The position numbers and the translations under genes were made by a program. The notes beneath the pieces were generated by a model. It worked only from the letters and a program-made list of their open reading frames with translations, was not told the DNA's origin and made no database searches. From contig CAVTGY010000003.1 of NCBI GenBank assembly GCA_963734395.1, positions 248,001-312,000 on the forward strand: a stretch of 64,000 nt of DNA, given 5' to 3'. Source of the stretch: Bog-756 sp963734395. GTDB taxonomy: Bacteria; Actinomycetota; Acidimicrobiia; Acidimicrobiales; RAAP-2. Below are positions 1 to 8,226 of the stretch, piece by piece (the first letter of the stretch is position 1; each line of letters starts with the position of its first letter).

Positions 1-1
1 C

Positions 2-856
2 GAGTTCCGTACGTTCGAGGCCTCATCGGTCCGGGTCATCCTGGTCGATGGAGGAAAGGAACCCCTGGCCACGTTCGGAGACCAGCTGTCGGGCAGGGCG
101 CGACGAGCGCTCGAACGAATGGGTATCGAGCTACGGATGGGTTCCCAGGTGGTCGGGGTCGATGCCAGCGGCGTCGACGTGAAGGGAGCGGACGACACCT
201 CGAGGATCGACGCGTACACCACCATCTGGGCCGCAGGGGTTCAGGCCTCGCCGTTGGCAGGCCTTCTGGCCAAGGCCTCAGGTGCCGCCGTTGACCGGGC
301 AGGTCGGATCGCCGTGCTGCCCGATCTGACCCTGCCGGACCACCCCGAGGTGTTCGCTATAGGAGACATGGCCAGCATCAACGGCCTGCCCGGTGTGGCC
401 GAGGTGGCCATGCAGGGTGGACTCCACGCCGCCAACTCGATCCTGCGTCGCCAAAAGGGCGAGGCCACCAAGGACTTCCGCTACCGGGACCTCGGGAGCG
501 TGGCCACCATCGGACGGTTCCGAGCCATCGTGAGCGTGGGCCGGCTCCGACTGAGCGGGTTCCCGGGTTGGGTGGTGTGGATGTTCGTCCACCTGGCATT
601 CCTCACCGGCTTCGGCAACCGCGTCAGCACCATGTTGAGGTGGCTGCGTTCGATGATCGGGCGAGGCCGCGCCGAACGGGAATTCAGCACTGCCCATACT
701 GGGGGGGATCTCAGCCTGCCGGATGAAGTCAAGAAGAGGGTCGAGCCCAGGCTGTTTCCGGTGGTCGCCGAGAGCGACGCAGCCGGCCGATCGCACCGGC
801 CCGGCGGAACGTCGGATGGCGACCAGCCCGCCTCGTCGCCGGAAGGGCATCGGTGA
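2..856 (+). CDS. Type II NADH dehydrogenase (NAD(P)/FAD-dependent oxidoreductase), 5'-truncated
   Basis: C-terminal 284 residues of an NDH-2-like flavoprotein; the open frame runs back to the window edge, so the start lies outside. Visible are the end of the NAD-binding Rossmann domain (VRVILVDGG), a TTIWAAGVQASPL segment, and the FAD-contacting VFAIGDMA motif followed by AMQGGLHAA. The hydrophobic WVVWMFVHLAFLTGFGNR tail is typical of membrane-bound NDH-2, which passes electrons from NADH to quinone without pumping protons. The stop overlaps the next start by 4 bp (GTGA), so it is probably translationally coupled to the MFS gene. Confidence 0.85.
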   Translation, partial: EFRTFEASSVRVILVDGGKEPLATFGDQLSGRARRALERMGIELRMGSQVVGVDASGVDVKGADDTSRIDAYTTIWAAGVQASPLAGLLAKASGAAVDRAGRIAVLPDLTLPDHPEVFAIGDMASINGLPGVAEVAMQGGLHAANSILRRQKGEATKDFRYRDLGSVATIGRFRAIVSVGRLRLSGFPGWVVWMFVHLAFLTGFGNRVSTMLRWLRSMIGRGRAEREFSTAHTGGDLSLPDEVKKRVEPRLFPVVAESDAAGRSHRPGGTSDGDQPASSPEGHR

Positions 857-2121
857 CCGACCAGGGCTTGGGAGAAGGCGGCGACCCGCGCGCTGGAGGC
901 ACCAGTTCCACTGTCGTTGCCAGGGCCGGCCCGGCGCGCCGGTTCGAGGTCATCACCGTGTACGCCATCGGCCTGTTCCAGGGACTGAGTTTGGTGGCCT
1001 TCCCGGCCGCTGCCACCATCCTCACCTCGCCCACCGGCTACGACTTGAGCAAGAGTCGCTACGGTCTCCTCTTCGTTCCGCAGGTGATCATGGCCATCGC
1101 CGGATCTTTGGCGCTGCCGACGCTGGCCCGCCGGTTCCGTCTCAAGCAGGTTCTGATCGTGGGGGTCATGGCCGACACGCTGGCCATGGGTTTGTTGGTG
1201 GCCAGTGATTCCGTCCGCACCGATTCGATCGCCTACCCCATTCTGTTGGTGGCCACGGCCTCGCTCGGCCTCGGCTTCGGTCTCACCTTGAGCTCGATCA
1301 GCACCTATGCCGGCGCATTCATGCCCGATCGTCGCGACGTCGCCCTTACCGCGCTGAACGTCCTGCTCGGTCTGGGGACGGCGCTGTCCCCGTTGTTGAT
1401 CGCGGTGTTCCTCGACGTCGGAGAGTGGTGGTATCTACCGTTGATCGCTGCGTCCGGGCTGGTCGCCCTGGCCGTCATCGCCGCGGTACAGCCCATGGAA
1501 GTGCCGGCGACGAAGTCAACCCGGTCCTCGGGCCATGTTCCGACGCTGTTCTGGCTGTTTGCCGCGGCCCTGGTTCTGTACGGGATCGGGGAGACCATGT
1601 TCGGAAACTGGGGTACCACCCTGTTGGTGAGCAAAGGGGTCAAGGCGACCTCGGCCAACAACGCGTTGGCGGCCTTCTGGGCGTCGGTGACCGTCGGACG
1701 GCTGCTCATCGCCGTGAGTGCCAAACGGATCCGTTCCTCCGCGGTCTACGTGGTGCTTCCATGGGCCGTGGCGGCCGCACTCCTGCTGGTGCCGACGGCC
1801 CACAGCGCCACCGTGGGCATCCTGGTTTTCGCCTTCGGGGGATTGGCCTGTTCAGGTTTCTTCCCGATGACGGTGGGCTACGGCGAGGCGACCTTCCCCA
1901 ACTTCGTTGAGCTGGCAGCGGGGTGGCTCATCGCCGCCTATCAGGTTGGCTATGGGCTGGCGGCATTCGGTGGCGGTGCGCTCCAGAGCGTGGTGTCATT
2001 GGCATCGGTCTTCCGGTTGGCGGCCGTCCTCGCCGCGGTCATGGCCGTGCTCGCCATCCCCATCGCTCGCCACCAACTCGTCCAACGCGACGGCCCCGCG
2101 TTCGTTGTCCATGCAACCTGA
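853..2121 (+). CDS. MFS transporter
   Basis: 422 residues with about 12 hydrophobic segments, starting at a GTG that overlaps the previous stop. After a short Gly/Arg-rich cytoplasmic lead (about 30 residues) the first helix begins at VITVYAIGLFQGL. The loop between helices 2 and 3 and the long central loop (EVPATKSTRSSGH) fit a 6+6 major facilitator. The substrate cannot be told. Its coupling to an NDH-2 gene and the GMC oxidoreductase 26 bp downstream suggests one redox or catabolic operon, which is inference only. Confidence 0.85.
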   Translation: MTDQGLGEGGDPRAGGTSSTVVARAGPARRFEVITVYAIGLFQGLSLVAFPAAATILTSPTGYDLSKSRYGLLFVPQVIMAIAGSLALPTLARRFRLKQVLIVGVMADTLAMGLLVASDSVRTDSIAYPILLVATASLGLGFGLTLSSISTYAGAFMPDRRDVALTALNVLLGLGTALSPLLIAVFLDVGEWWYLPLIAASGLVALAVIAAVQPMEVPATKSTRSSGHVPTLFWLFAAALVLYGIGETMFGNWGTTLLVSKGVKATSANNALAAFWASVTVGRLLIAVSAKRIRSSAVYVVLPWAVAAALLLVPTAHSATVGILVFAFGGLACSGFFPMTVGYGEATFPNFVELAAGWLIAAYQVGYGLAAFGGGALQSVVSLASVFRLAAVLAAVMAVLAIPIARHQLVQRDGPAFVVHAT

Positions 2122-2147
2122 TCGACTTTTCGACGAGAGGAAGTTTC

Positions 2148-3701
2148 ATGCCTGAAGACTTCGACATCATCATCATCGGAACCGGAGCCGGCGGTGGGAC
2201 CCTGGCCCACACGGTGAAGTCCTCGGGTAAGAGGATCCTGTTATTGGAGCGGGGCGATTTCCTTCCGAGGGAGATGTCCAACTGGTCGCCTGACGAGGTG
2301 TTCGTCGACGGCAAATACATCTCGAAGGACACCTGGTACGACGGCAGCGGCACCCCGTTCCAGCCCCAGGTCCATTACTTCGTCGGCGGTGCCACTAAAT
2401 TATACGGCGCCGCCCTCTACCGACTGCGGCCCGAGGACTTCGGCGAGATCCAGCATGTGGACGGGGTCTCTCCGGCATGGCCGGTTGGCTACGACGAGTT
2501 CGAGCCTTGGTACACGAAAGCAGAAGCGCTTTACCAGGTCCACGGGATGCACGGCGAAGACCCCACCGAAGGCCCCTTCTCCGAGCAATACCCGGCGCCC
2601 CCGGTGACTCATGAGCCTCGCCTCCAGCAGATCTCCGACGAGCTCCGGGCCAAGGGTTACCACCCATTCTCGGCACCGTGCGGCATCCTCCTCGATGAGT
2701 CCAATCGCGCGCAGAGCCGCTGCATCCGGTGTGCATGGTGCGATGGGTATCCCTGCCTGGTGCACGCCAAATCCGATGCCGACATCATGGCGGTCCGGCC
2801 GAGCCTCGAGTCACCGAACGTGGTCCTGTATACCAACGCCACCGTCACCAAGTTGGAGACGGACCCGACCGGCCGCACTGTCACCGGAGTAGTGGTCGAT
2901 CGCGATGGCAGCCAGGAGGTGTACCAAGCCGACATCGTTGTGGTGGCTGCAGGGGCCGCCAACAGCGCCAAGCTCCTGTTGAACTCGGCCAATGACGCCC
3001 ACCCCACCGGATTGGCCAACGGCTCGGATCAGGTGGGACGCAACTACATGTTCCACAACTGCAAGGCGGTGGTCTCCTTGGGCAAGGAACCCAATGACAC
3101 TGTCTTCCAGAAGACACTCGGTATCAATGACTTCTACTTTGCCGGGCCGGACCGCCCATGGCCCCTCGGGAATATCCAGATGGTCGGGAAGTCCAATGCC
3201 GGCGCGATGAAGGGAGAAGAGCCGAAACTCACCCTGTTGGCGCCGCGCTGGTCCCTCGACGACGTCGCCAAGCATGCGGTGGACTGGTGGTTGACCACCG
3301 AGGATCTGCCGCGACCAGACAATCGGGTGACCGTCGGGGAGGACGGAAACATCCATCTTGCCTATGAGGCCACCAACGATGAGGAGGCCGAGGGTCTCTA
3401 CAAGGAGCTGCGGACGATCCTCAATCACGTGGGTATGGCCGACCACCATGTGCTGAGCAAGAACTTCTACATGAGCATGAACGTCCCCGTGGCCGGCTGC
3501 GCCCACCAGGCCGGTACCTGCCGGTTCGGCGAGGATCCGGCTACATCAGTGCTGGATACCAACTGCAAGGCTCATCAGCTGGACAACCTCTACGTCGTCG
3601 ATACGAGCTTCTACCCGAGCATCGGAGCGGTGAATCCCGCTCTCACCGCGATGGCCAATGCGATGCGGGTGGGCGAGCACATAACTGCCCGGCTCGGGTA
3701 G
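2148..3701 (+). CDS. GMC-family FAD oxidoreductase with a Cys cluster
   Basis: 517 residues. Start chosen at ATG 2148, which follows a GAGAGGA ribosome site; the open frame extends upstream but that part overlaps the MFS gene. The N-terminal dinucleotide-binding motif IIIIGTGAGGG (residues 7-17) is followed by ERG at 34-36. The C-terminal GMC_oxred_C part has AHQAGTCRFG and IGAVNPALTAMANAMR, the usual His and Asn active-site region. Four cysteines at about 192, 195, 198 and 203 (CxxCxxCx4C) form a cluster known from the gluconate/fructose-dehydrogenase-like branch of the family, where Fe-S binding has been proposed. No cytochrome c partner is adjacent. Confidence 0.88.
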   Translation: MPEDFDIIIIGTGAGGGTLAHTVKSSGKRILLLERGDFLPREMSNWSPDEVFVDGKYISKDTWYDGSGTPFQPQVHYFVGGATKLYGAALYRLRPEDFGEIQHVDGVSPAWPVGYDEFEPWYTKAEALYQVHGMHGEDPTEGPFSEQYPAPPVTHEPRLQQISDELRAKGYHPFSAPCGILLDESNRAQSRCIRCAWCDGYPCLVHAKSDADIMAVRPSLESPNVVLYTNATVTKLETDPTGRTVTGVVVDRDGSQEVYQADIVVVAAGAANSAKLLLNSANDAHPTGLANGSDQVGRNYMFHNCKAVVSLGKEPNDTVFQKTLGINDFYFAGPDRPWPLGNIQMVGKSNAGAMKGEEPKLTLLAPRWSLDDVAKHAVDWWLTTEDLPRPDNRVTVGEDGNIHLAYEATNDEEAEGLYKELRTILNHVGMADHHVLSKNFYMSMNVPVAGCAHQAGTCRFGEDPATSVLDTNCKAHQLDNLYVVDTSFYPSIGAVNPALTAMANAMRVGEHITARLG

Positions 3702-3758
3702 GGATGGCGTCGCAGTTCCCGGGCCCTGTGTCGCGGACGTTTTGAGCGGCCGGTTGGG

Positions 3759-5456
3759 TCAGGCGGGGAATCCCGTCGTCGAGACCTCGTATGTCGCACC
3801 AGGGCCGATGACCGGGGACCCGGCCGAGCAGTCCGCGGTGGTGCTGTCTCCTTGCACCTCGGCGTAGTGCGATCCTGGCGTCGAAGGGACCACCAGTGAC
3901 TGGCCCGTCCCGATGGTTCCGTTGGCCGTGGCTGTCCCAGTCCATGGTGGGTCAGAGGTCTGGGTGGGTGCCGATGGGTTGTCCACGACGTACCAACAGG
4001 TATTGATCCCGTTGTACGCAGCCAGCACGATGCCGTTCCCGTCTGTCGAGGTCATCACCGAGATCGTGGACGGATCGGTGGAAGGTCCGGCCGTGAAGGA
4101 GAGGCGCGGCTCGGCTGCGTTCAAGTCGGTCACCATGGTGGTCGTAGTCGGGTAGGACTGTTGGTTCTGTTGGTACTCGGCCTTGGCATTGAGCAACGCC
4201 GTGTTGAGGTTGCTTTGTGTGTTGAGATCCCTGGGGTTGGTCACCGGCGTCGTGTACCAACCGGCCACGTCGATGACGATGTCGGTGTGGCCAGATCCCC
4301 GGTTGGCCACCTCGAAGGAGCCCGAGGTGGTCAGGGTGGCCACCGCCAGGTTGGAGGCCACCCCGCCGGTGGGCGGGTTGACGTCCGAGGTGGTCGGCGG
4401 AGTGCCGGAGGGATAGACGGTGAGGTTGGATCCCGCGCTGGGGTTGACGTCGGCCAGGTTCAAGACGGCGGCGGTGGCCCCGGTGGGCACGTCGGCCAGC
4501 CCAGTGGCCTGGATCAGATCGGAGGTGCCGGCCACCAGCGGGTGGTCCGGGCTCGGATGGGCGGTGTTGGTGTTGCACTGGGTATAGGGGGCGACCAGAC
4601 CCGAGGGGTTGGACCCCCGGGTGTCACAGATCCGTACCGGGTCCACCTCGGGGGTGAACTCGGCCCCTGTCGTCCCCCCCGACGCGGTGAACCAGCCCGA
4701 GACGTCCACGATGATGTCGGTGGCCGCAGTGGCGTACAGGGTCACCTGGCCCGACGGTGAGACCGGCACGATCACCCGGTTGCCCACCGCCACACCGGCG
4801 GTGTAGTTGACGTTGGAGGCACCCGGTCGGGCGTCACCGGTCGGATAGACGGTCACAAATCCCGCAGCACCCGCCTTGGCCACGGCCACGTTCAGAACCA
4901 CCGCCGAGACCCCGGAGGCCGGGACTCCCCCGTTGCCCTCCACATTGATGGTCAACGGGTTGTTGGGCCCGATCAGGTTGTCCGGGCTGCCGTGGGCGGT
5001 ATTGGTGTTGCACTGGGTGGCACCACCAGTGAGCCCGGAGGGATTGGATCCCCGGGTGTCACAGATCCGGGCCGGGGTGGAGGGGCGTTGTAGAGGCCGG
5101 CCCCGTCCTTGCGGGTCGGTGGTCACGTAGCCCTCGAGGTCGACGATGGCGTCCGAGGCGGCAGACGAGTACAGCGAGACCGCCCCTCCGGCACCCACTC
5201 CCACCTCGACCAGGTTGGGCACCACCTGGCCGGTGGCGTAGTTGAGGTTGGCGGCGGTCGGTTGGGTCGCCCCCGCCGGGAACAGGGTGAAGTGCCCCGG
5301 TCCCTTCGAGTTGGCGGTGGCCACCGACAGCACCACTGCGGTCACATCGTTGGCCGGCACCGAGAAGTCACCGGCCACGTCGAAGGTCAGGGTCCCCCCG
5401 GCCGACAGGGTCCTCGCCCGTCGTCCCGTTGGACGCACTGGGCGGCTGACCCACAC
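3759..5456 (-). CDS. C-terminal fragment: DTR-type repeat domains plus pilin-like tail
   Basis: Last in-frame piece of the broken gene (the first 11 or so codons are out of frame; coherent sequence starts at RARTLSAGGTL). It has three repeats of about 130 residues, each with a VPA-V-AVVLNV strand, an AS-LNY strand and an end like DIIVDVSGWFT; the second and third open with RICDTRGSNPSGL and carry QCNTNTAH. This repeat is widespread in secreted actinobacterial proteins and of unknown role. The terminal 150 residues contain NTCWYVV and a final Cys, probably disulfide-linked. Confidence 0.7.
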   Translation of the reverse strand: MWVSRPVRPTGRRARTLSAGGTLTFDVAGDFSVPANDVTAVVLSVATANSKGPGHFTLFPAGATQPTAANLNYATGQVVPNLVEVGVGAGGAVSLYSSAASDAIVDLEGYVTTDPQGRGRPLQRPSTPARICDTRGSNPSGLTGGATQCNTNTAHGSPDNLIGPNNPLTINVEGNGGVPASGVSAVVLNVAVAKAGAAGFVTVYPTGDARPGASNVNYTAGVAVGNRVIVPVSPSGQVTLYATAATDIIVDVSGWFTASGGTTGAEFTPEVDPVRICDTRGSNPSGLVAPYTQCNTNTAHPSPDHPLVAGTSDLIQATGLADVPTGATAAVLNLADVNPSAGSNLTVYPSGTPPTTSDVNPPTGGVASNLAVATLTTSGSFEVANRGSGHTDIVIDVAGWYTTPVTNPRDLNTQSNLNTALLNAKAEYQQNQQSYPTTTTMVTDLNAAEPRLSFTAGPSTDPSTISVMTSTDGNGIVLAAYNGINTCWYVVDNPSAPTQTSDPPWTGTATANGTIGTGQSLVVPSTPGSHYAEVQGDSTTADCSAGSPVIGPGATYEVSTTGFPA

Positions 5457-5576
5457 AGATGGGACGGGTTGTTGGCCCGGGTGTCACAGATGCGGGTCGG
5501 GGTCAGCGGGACGTAGACCCCGGGGTCGGCGAACACGGTGAGCGAATTCACGGCCGCTCCCCCGACGTAGTTGGCA

Positions 5577-6640
5577 TCACCGCTGTAGGTGGCGGTCACC
5601 GTCTGATCCGATCCCACCGGAGCGGCCGCCGACATGCAGGACACCGACCCTGCCGACAGGGGCCCGCCACACAGGGCGGTTCCCCCGATGGTGAAGGCGA
5701 CCGTCCCCGAAGGTGTCGTGCCGGATCCACTCACCGTGGCCGCATAGGTCACGCTCTGTCCGAAGGTGGCCGGTCGGGTGAGGGTGTTCCGCCGCCACGG
5801 TCGGAGTCGCCTGGTCAACGGTGACCGAGGTCACCGCGATTCGCCCGACGTAGTTGGCATCACCGCTGTAGGTGGCGGTCACCGTCTGATCCGATCCCAC
5901 CGGAGCGGCCGCCGACATGCAGGACACCGACCCTGCCGACAGGGGCCCGTCACACAGGGCGGTGCCCCCGATGGTGAAGGCGACCGTCCCCGAGGGTGTC
6001 GTGCCGGATCCACTCACCGTGGCCGCATACGTCACGCTCTGTCCGAAGGTGGCCGGGTCGGGGGACGGTGTCTCTGCAATCACGGTCGGGGTCGCTTGGC
6101 CCACGGTGACCGAGGTCACCGCCGCGCCCCGAGGTAGTTGGCATCACCGCTGTAGGTGGCGGTCACCGTCTGATCCGATCCCACCGGAGCAGCCGTCGAC
6201 ATGCAGGAAACCGACCCTGCCGAAAGAGGGCCCCCACACAGGGCGGTGCCCCCGATGGTGAAGGCGACCGTCCCCGAAGGTGTCGTGCCGGATCCGCTCA
6301 CCGTGGCCGCATAGGTCACGCTCTGTCCGAAGGTGGCCGGGTCGGGGGACGGCGTCTCTGCAATCACGGTCGGGGTCGCCTGGCCCACCGTGATCGAGGT
6401 CACCGCGGTTCCGCCGAGGTAGTTGGCATCACCGCTGTAGGTGGCGGTCACCGTCTGATCCGATCCCACCGGAGCGGCCGCCGACATGCAGGACACCGAC
6501 CCTGCCGACAGGGGCCCGCTACACAGGGCGGTGTCCCCCGATGGTGAAGGCGACCGTCCCCGAGGGTGTCGTGCCGGATCCACTCACCGTGGCCGAGTAG
6601 GTCACGCTCTGTCCGAAGGTGGTCTCGGCAGGTGAGGGTG
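5577..6640 (-). repeat. Tandem Ig-domain coding repeats, about 285 bp each
   Basis: Four near-identical units encode SGTVAFTIGGTALC...SVSCMSAAAPVGSDQTVTATYSGD, about 95 residues each with two conserved cysteines. Nucleotide identity between units is very high. Unit spacings of 286, 284 and 283 bp mean neighbouring units are out of frame with each other. Confidence 0.85.
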
Positions 6641-7247
6641 TCCCCGCAGCTACGGTCGGGGTCAGCAACGCTGCCGAGTACCGAACGGCTCCGTCGTACT
6701 GCCCGTAGAGACTGGTCAGATCGGCCAGCGTGTGCTCACCGACGGGTGTCCCTGCCTGGAGCGCGTCCCAGATGTCCCCGGACCCGTCGCCGCTATAGAT
6801 GCCGGAATGGGCGTAATGCCACAGGTCGGAGCCGCCGAAGAACACGACATCTCCCGGTTCCAGTGCTGCCTCGCCACCACTTGCCGCGATATAGGTCCCC
6901 TGTCCGTCCCAGTCGGTCGAGTTGGGACCCGGCAACATCTCCCCGTCAATGGGAACGGTGATACCGGTCACCTGGTAAACCGCGTACTGGGCCAGGCTCA
7001 TGCAGTCGTAACCCACCGTGGGTGGGGTACACCCGGTGCCGGAGCTCGGTCCGTGATCTCCTCCGCCGCCCTCGCAGTAGGGGACGCCCGCTTGAGACGC
7101 AGCGGCGTTGACGATTGCTTGCCCGATGGACACTGCCCCGGCGGAGGGTGCGTCGATCACACCGACGATGCCCACCGCTGAGATCAGTAGGAGTACGGCA
7201 ACCACCGCCGTCTCGACGAACGCGACAATTGAGAATCTTGACCCCAT
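6519..7247 (-). CDS. N-terminal fragment: NlpC/P60 cysteine peptidase domain
   Basis: First in-frame piece of the broken gene. An N-terminal hydrophobic segment (VAVLLLISAVGIVGV) is followed by a predicted signal cleavage region (APSAGAVS). The papain-like NlpC/P60 fold shows the catalytic Cys in GYDCMSLAQYAV and the His in YAHSGIYSGDG; AALEPGDVVFFG is the usual strand between them. Such enzymes cut peptidoglycan stem peptides (D-Glu to diamino acid bond) outside the cell. After residue about 210 the first Ig-like unit begins (TFGQSVTYSATVSGSGTTPS) and the frame is lost at about 6535. Confidence 0.75.
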   Translation of the reverse strand: MGSRFSIVAFVETAVVAVLLLISAVGIVGVIDAPSAGAVSIGQAIVNAAASQAGVPYCEGGGGDHGPSSGTGCTPPTVGYDCMSLAQYAVYQVTGITVPIDGEMLPGPNSTDWDGQGTYIAASGGEAALEPGDVVFFGGSDLWHYAHSGIYSGDGSGDIWDALQAGTPVGEHTLADLTSLYGQYDGAVRYSAALLTPTVAAGTPSPAETTFGQSVTYSATVSGSGTTPSGTVAFTIGGHRPV

Positions 7248-7390
7248 CGAACCCCTCCGACGAAGAGACCGGGTCTCCAGCGTGCCTGACTGAAGGGTAC
7301 CAAGACAAGGAGGCGCTCCGATAGCGGGGCGATCCATTGGTCCCGGTCAGTAACGGCAGCATCACCCATTGTGGTTGCGGCACAAGAACG

Positions 7391-7990
7391 TCAGAGTCGG
7401 CTTTCAGCAAGAAGCAGATGCAGTCCCCGGACCATCACCTTCCGGGCGGAAGCGACGCTGTGGCCACCGGCCCGAAGATGATCCCAGGCGCCCACGCTGC
7501 ACCAGACGTCGAGGGTGTCAAGAACGACGTTGGCTTCCTGTTTGGTAAATCCGGCCAACTCAGGAGCGAACGACTCAGCCAACCGATCTCGAGCCAACCC
7601 ATTCATGGTGGCCCGAATCTTCTGCAAGGCGGGAGAGTTGTGCTCGATGAGACCGGCAGCCCGGGAGATGTTGGTCAGGGACTCCAGGTTCTGGCAACGT
7701 CCGGAGGCGAAGTCCTCTATCCGAGCGGCGAGCGGAGCCGAAGGGTCCACTTGGACGGCTCGTTCTCTCGTCGAGGTGATCAGCTCCTCGCCGACCTCCC
7801 TGTAGAGCCCTTCGGTATCGGTGAAGTGCTGGTAGATCGACCGCACGGACACCCCGGCCCGGTCGGCGATGTCCTGCATGGTCGGACTGATGTCCCCCTC
7901 CTGGACGAGATCGAGCAGTGCGGCGATGATTTCGCGGCGCGTCCTCAACCCTCGAGCGTTCCGACCATCCATCCCGATCAACTCAATCAA
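7391..7990 (-). CDS. TetR-family transcriptional regulator
   Basis: 199 residues if started at TTG 7990, which has GGAG 9 nt upstream; ATG 7972 is the alternative (no clear ribosome site). The frame stays open to 8230, but that extension resembles no TetR N-terminus. The helix-turn-helix is plain: TMQDIADRAGVSVRSIYQHFTDTEGLYREV. The C-terminal ligand domain is not assignable. It lies 143 bp upstream of, and on the same strand as, the NlpC/P60-Ig gene. A perfect palindrome at 8083-8098, about 93 bp before the start, is a candidate autoregulatory operator. Confidence 0.85.
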   Translation of the reverse strand: MIELIGMDGRNARGLRTRREIIAALLDLVQEGDISPTMQDIADRAGVSVRSIYQHFTDTEGLYREVGEELITSTRERAVQVDPSAPLAARIEDFASGRCQNLESLTNISRAAGLIEHNSPALQKIRATMNGLARDRLAESFAPELAGFTKQEANVVLDTLDVWCSVGAWDHLRAGGHSVASARKVMVRGLHLLLAESRL

Positions 7991-8082
7991 TTGGCGACGC
8001 TCCTTTGTACCAACGATATCCAATGCCCTCAGAGGGTGAAATCGGACACCGGTAGCGCTGTAACGGCCTACTCGTCGGGTTC

Positions 8083-8098
8083 CGATCACATGTGATCG
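8083..8098. promoter_or_regulatory. 16-bp perfect palindrome CGATCACATGTGATCG upstream of TetR gene
   Basis: Uninterrupted dyad in the 236-bp non-coding interval 7991-8226, upstream of the TetR regulator. Size and position fit a TetR-type operator; binding is inferred. Confidence 0.5.
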
Positions 8099-8226
8099 AC
8101 CAGGTTCCCACTGGGTTGCCGGTGCTAAGAATCGCGGATAATTCCTGGTCATCGGGTAGTTGAAGTCCTCAACGCCGAGATCAACCGGATCGAAGTCGCG
8201 CGCCCACGTCTTGGAGGCAACGTGCG

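Larger units (their letters stand above)
3759..7247 (-). pseudogene. Secreted NlpC/P60 protein with Ig and DTR repeats, broken by four frameshifts
   Basis: Read as one gene, this encodes a signal anchor, an NlpC/P60 peptidase, four or five Ig-like (Big_3-type) domains, three 'ICDTR...DVxGW' domains and a C-terminal domain resembling the globular part of pilin-like proteins (NLNTALLNAKAEYQQNQQSY). Reading frames change near 6535, 6130, 5790 and 5430. The Ig units start (conserved gtcacgctctgtccg) at 6601, 6315, 6031 and 5748, giving spacings of 286, 284 and 283 where 285 would keep frame. The start at 7247 has a GGAGGGG ribosome site. It is either a decayed surface protein or an intact gene with consensus errors; both ends are still well conserved. 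Confidence 0.7.
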
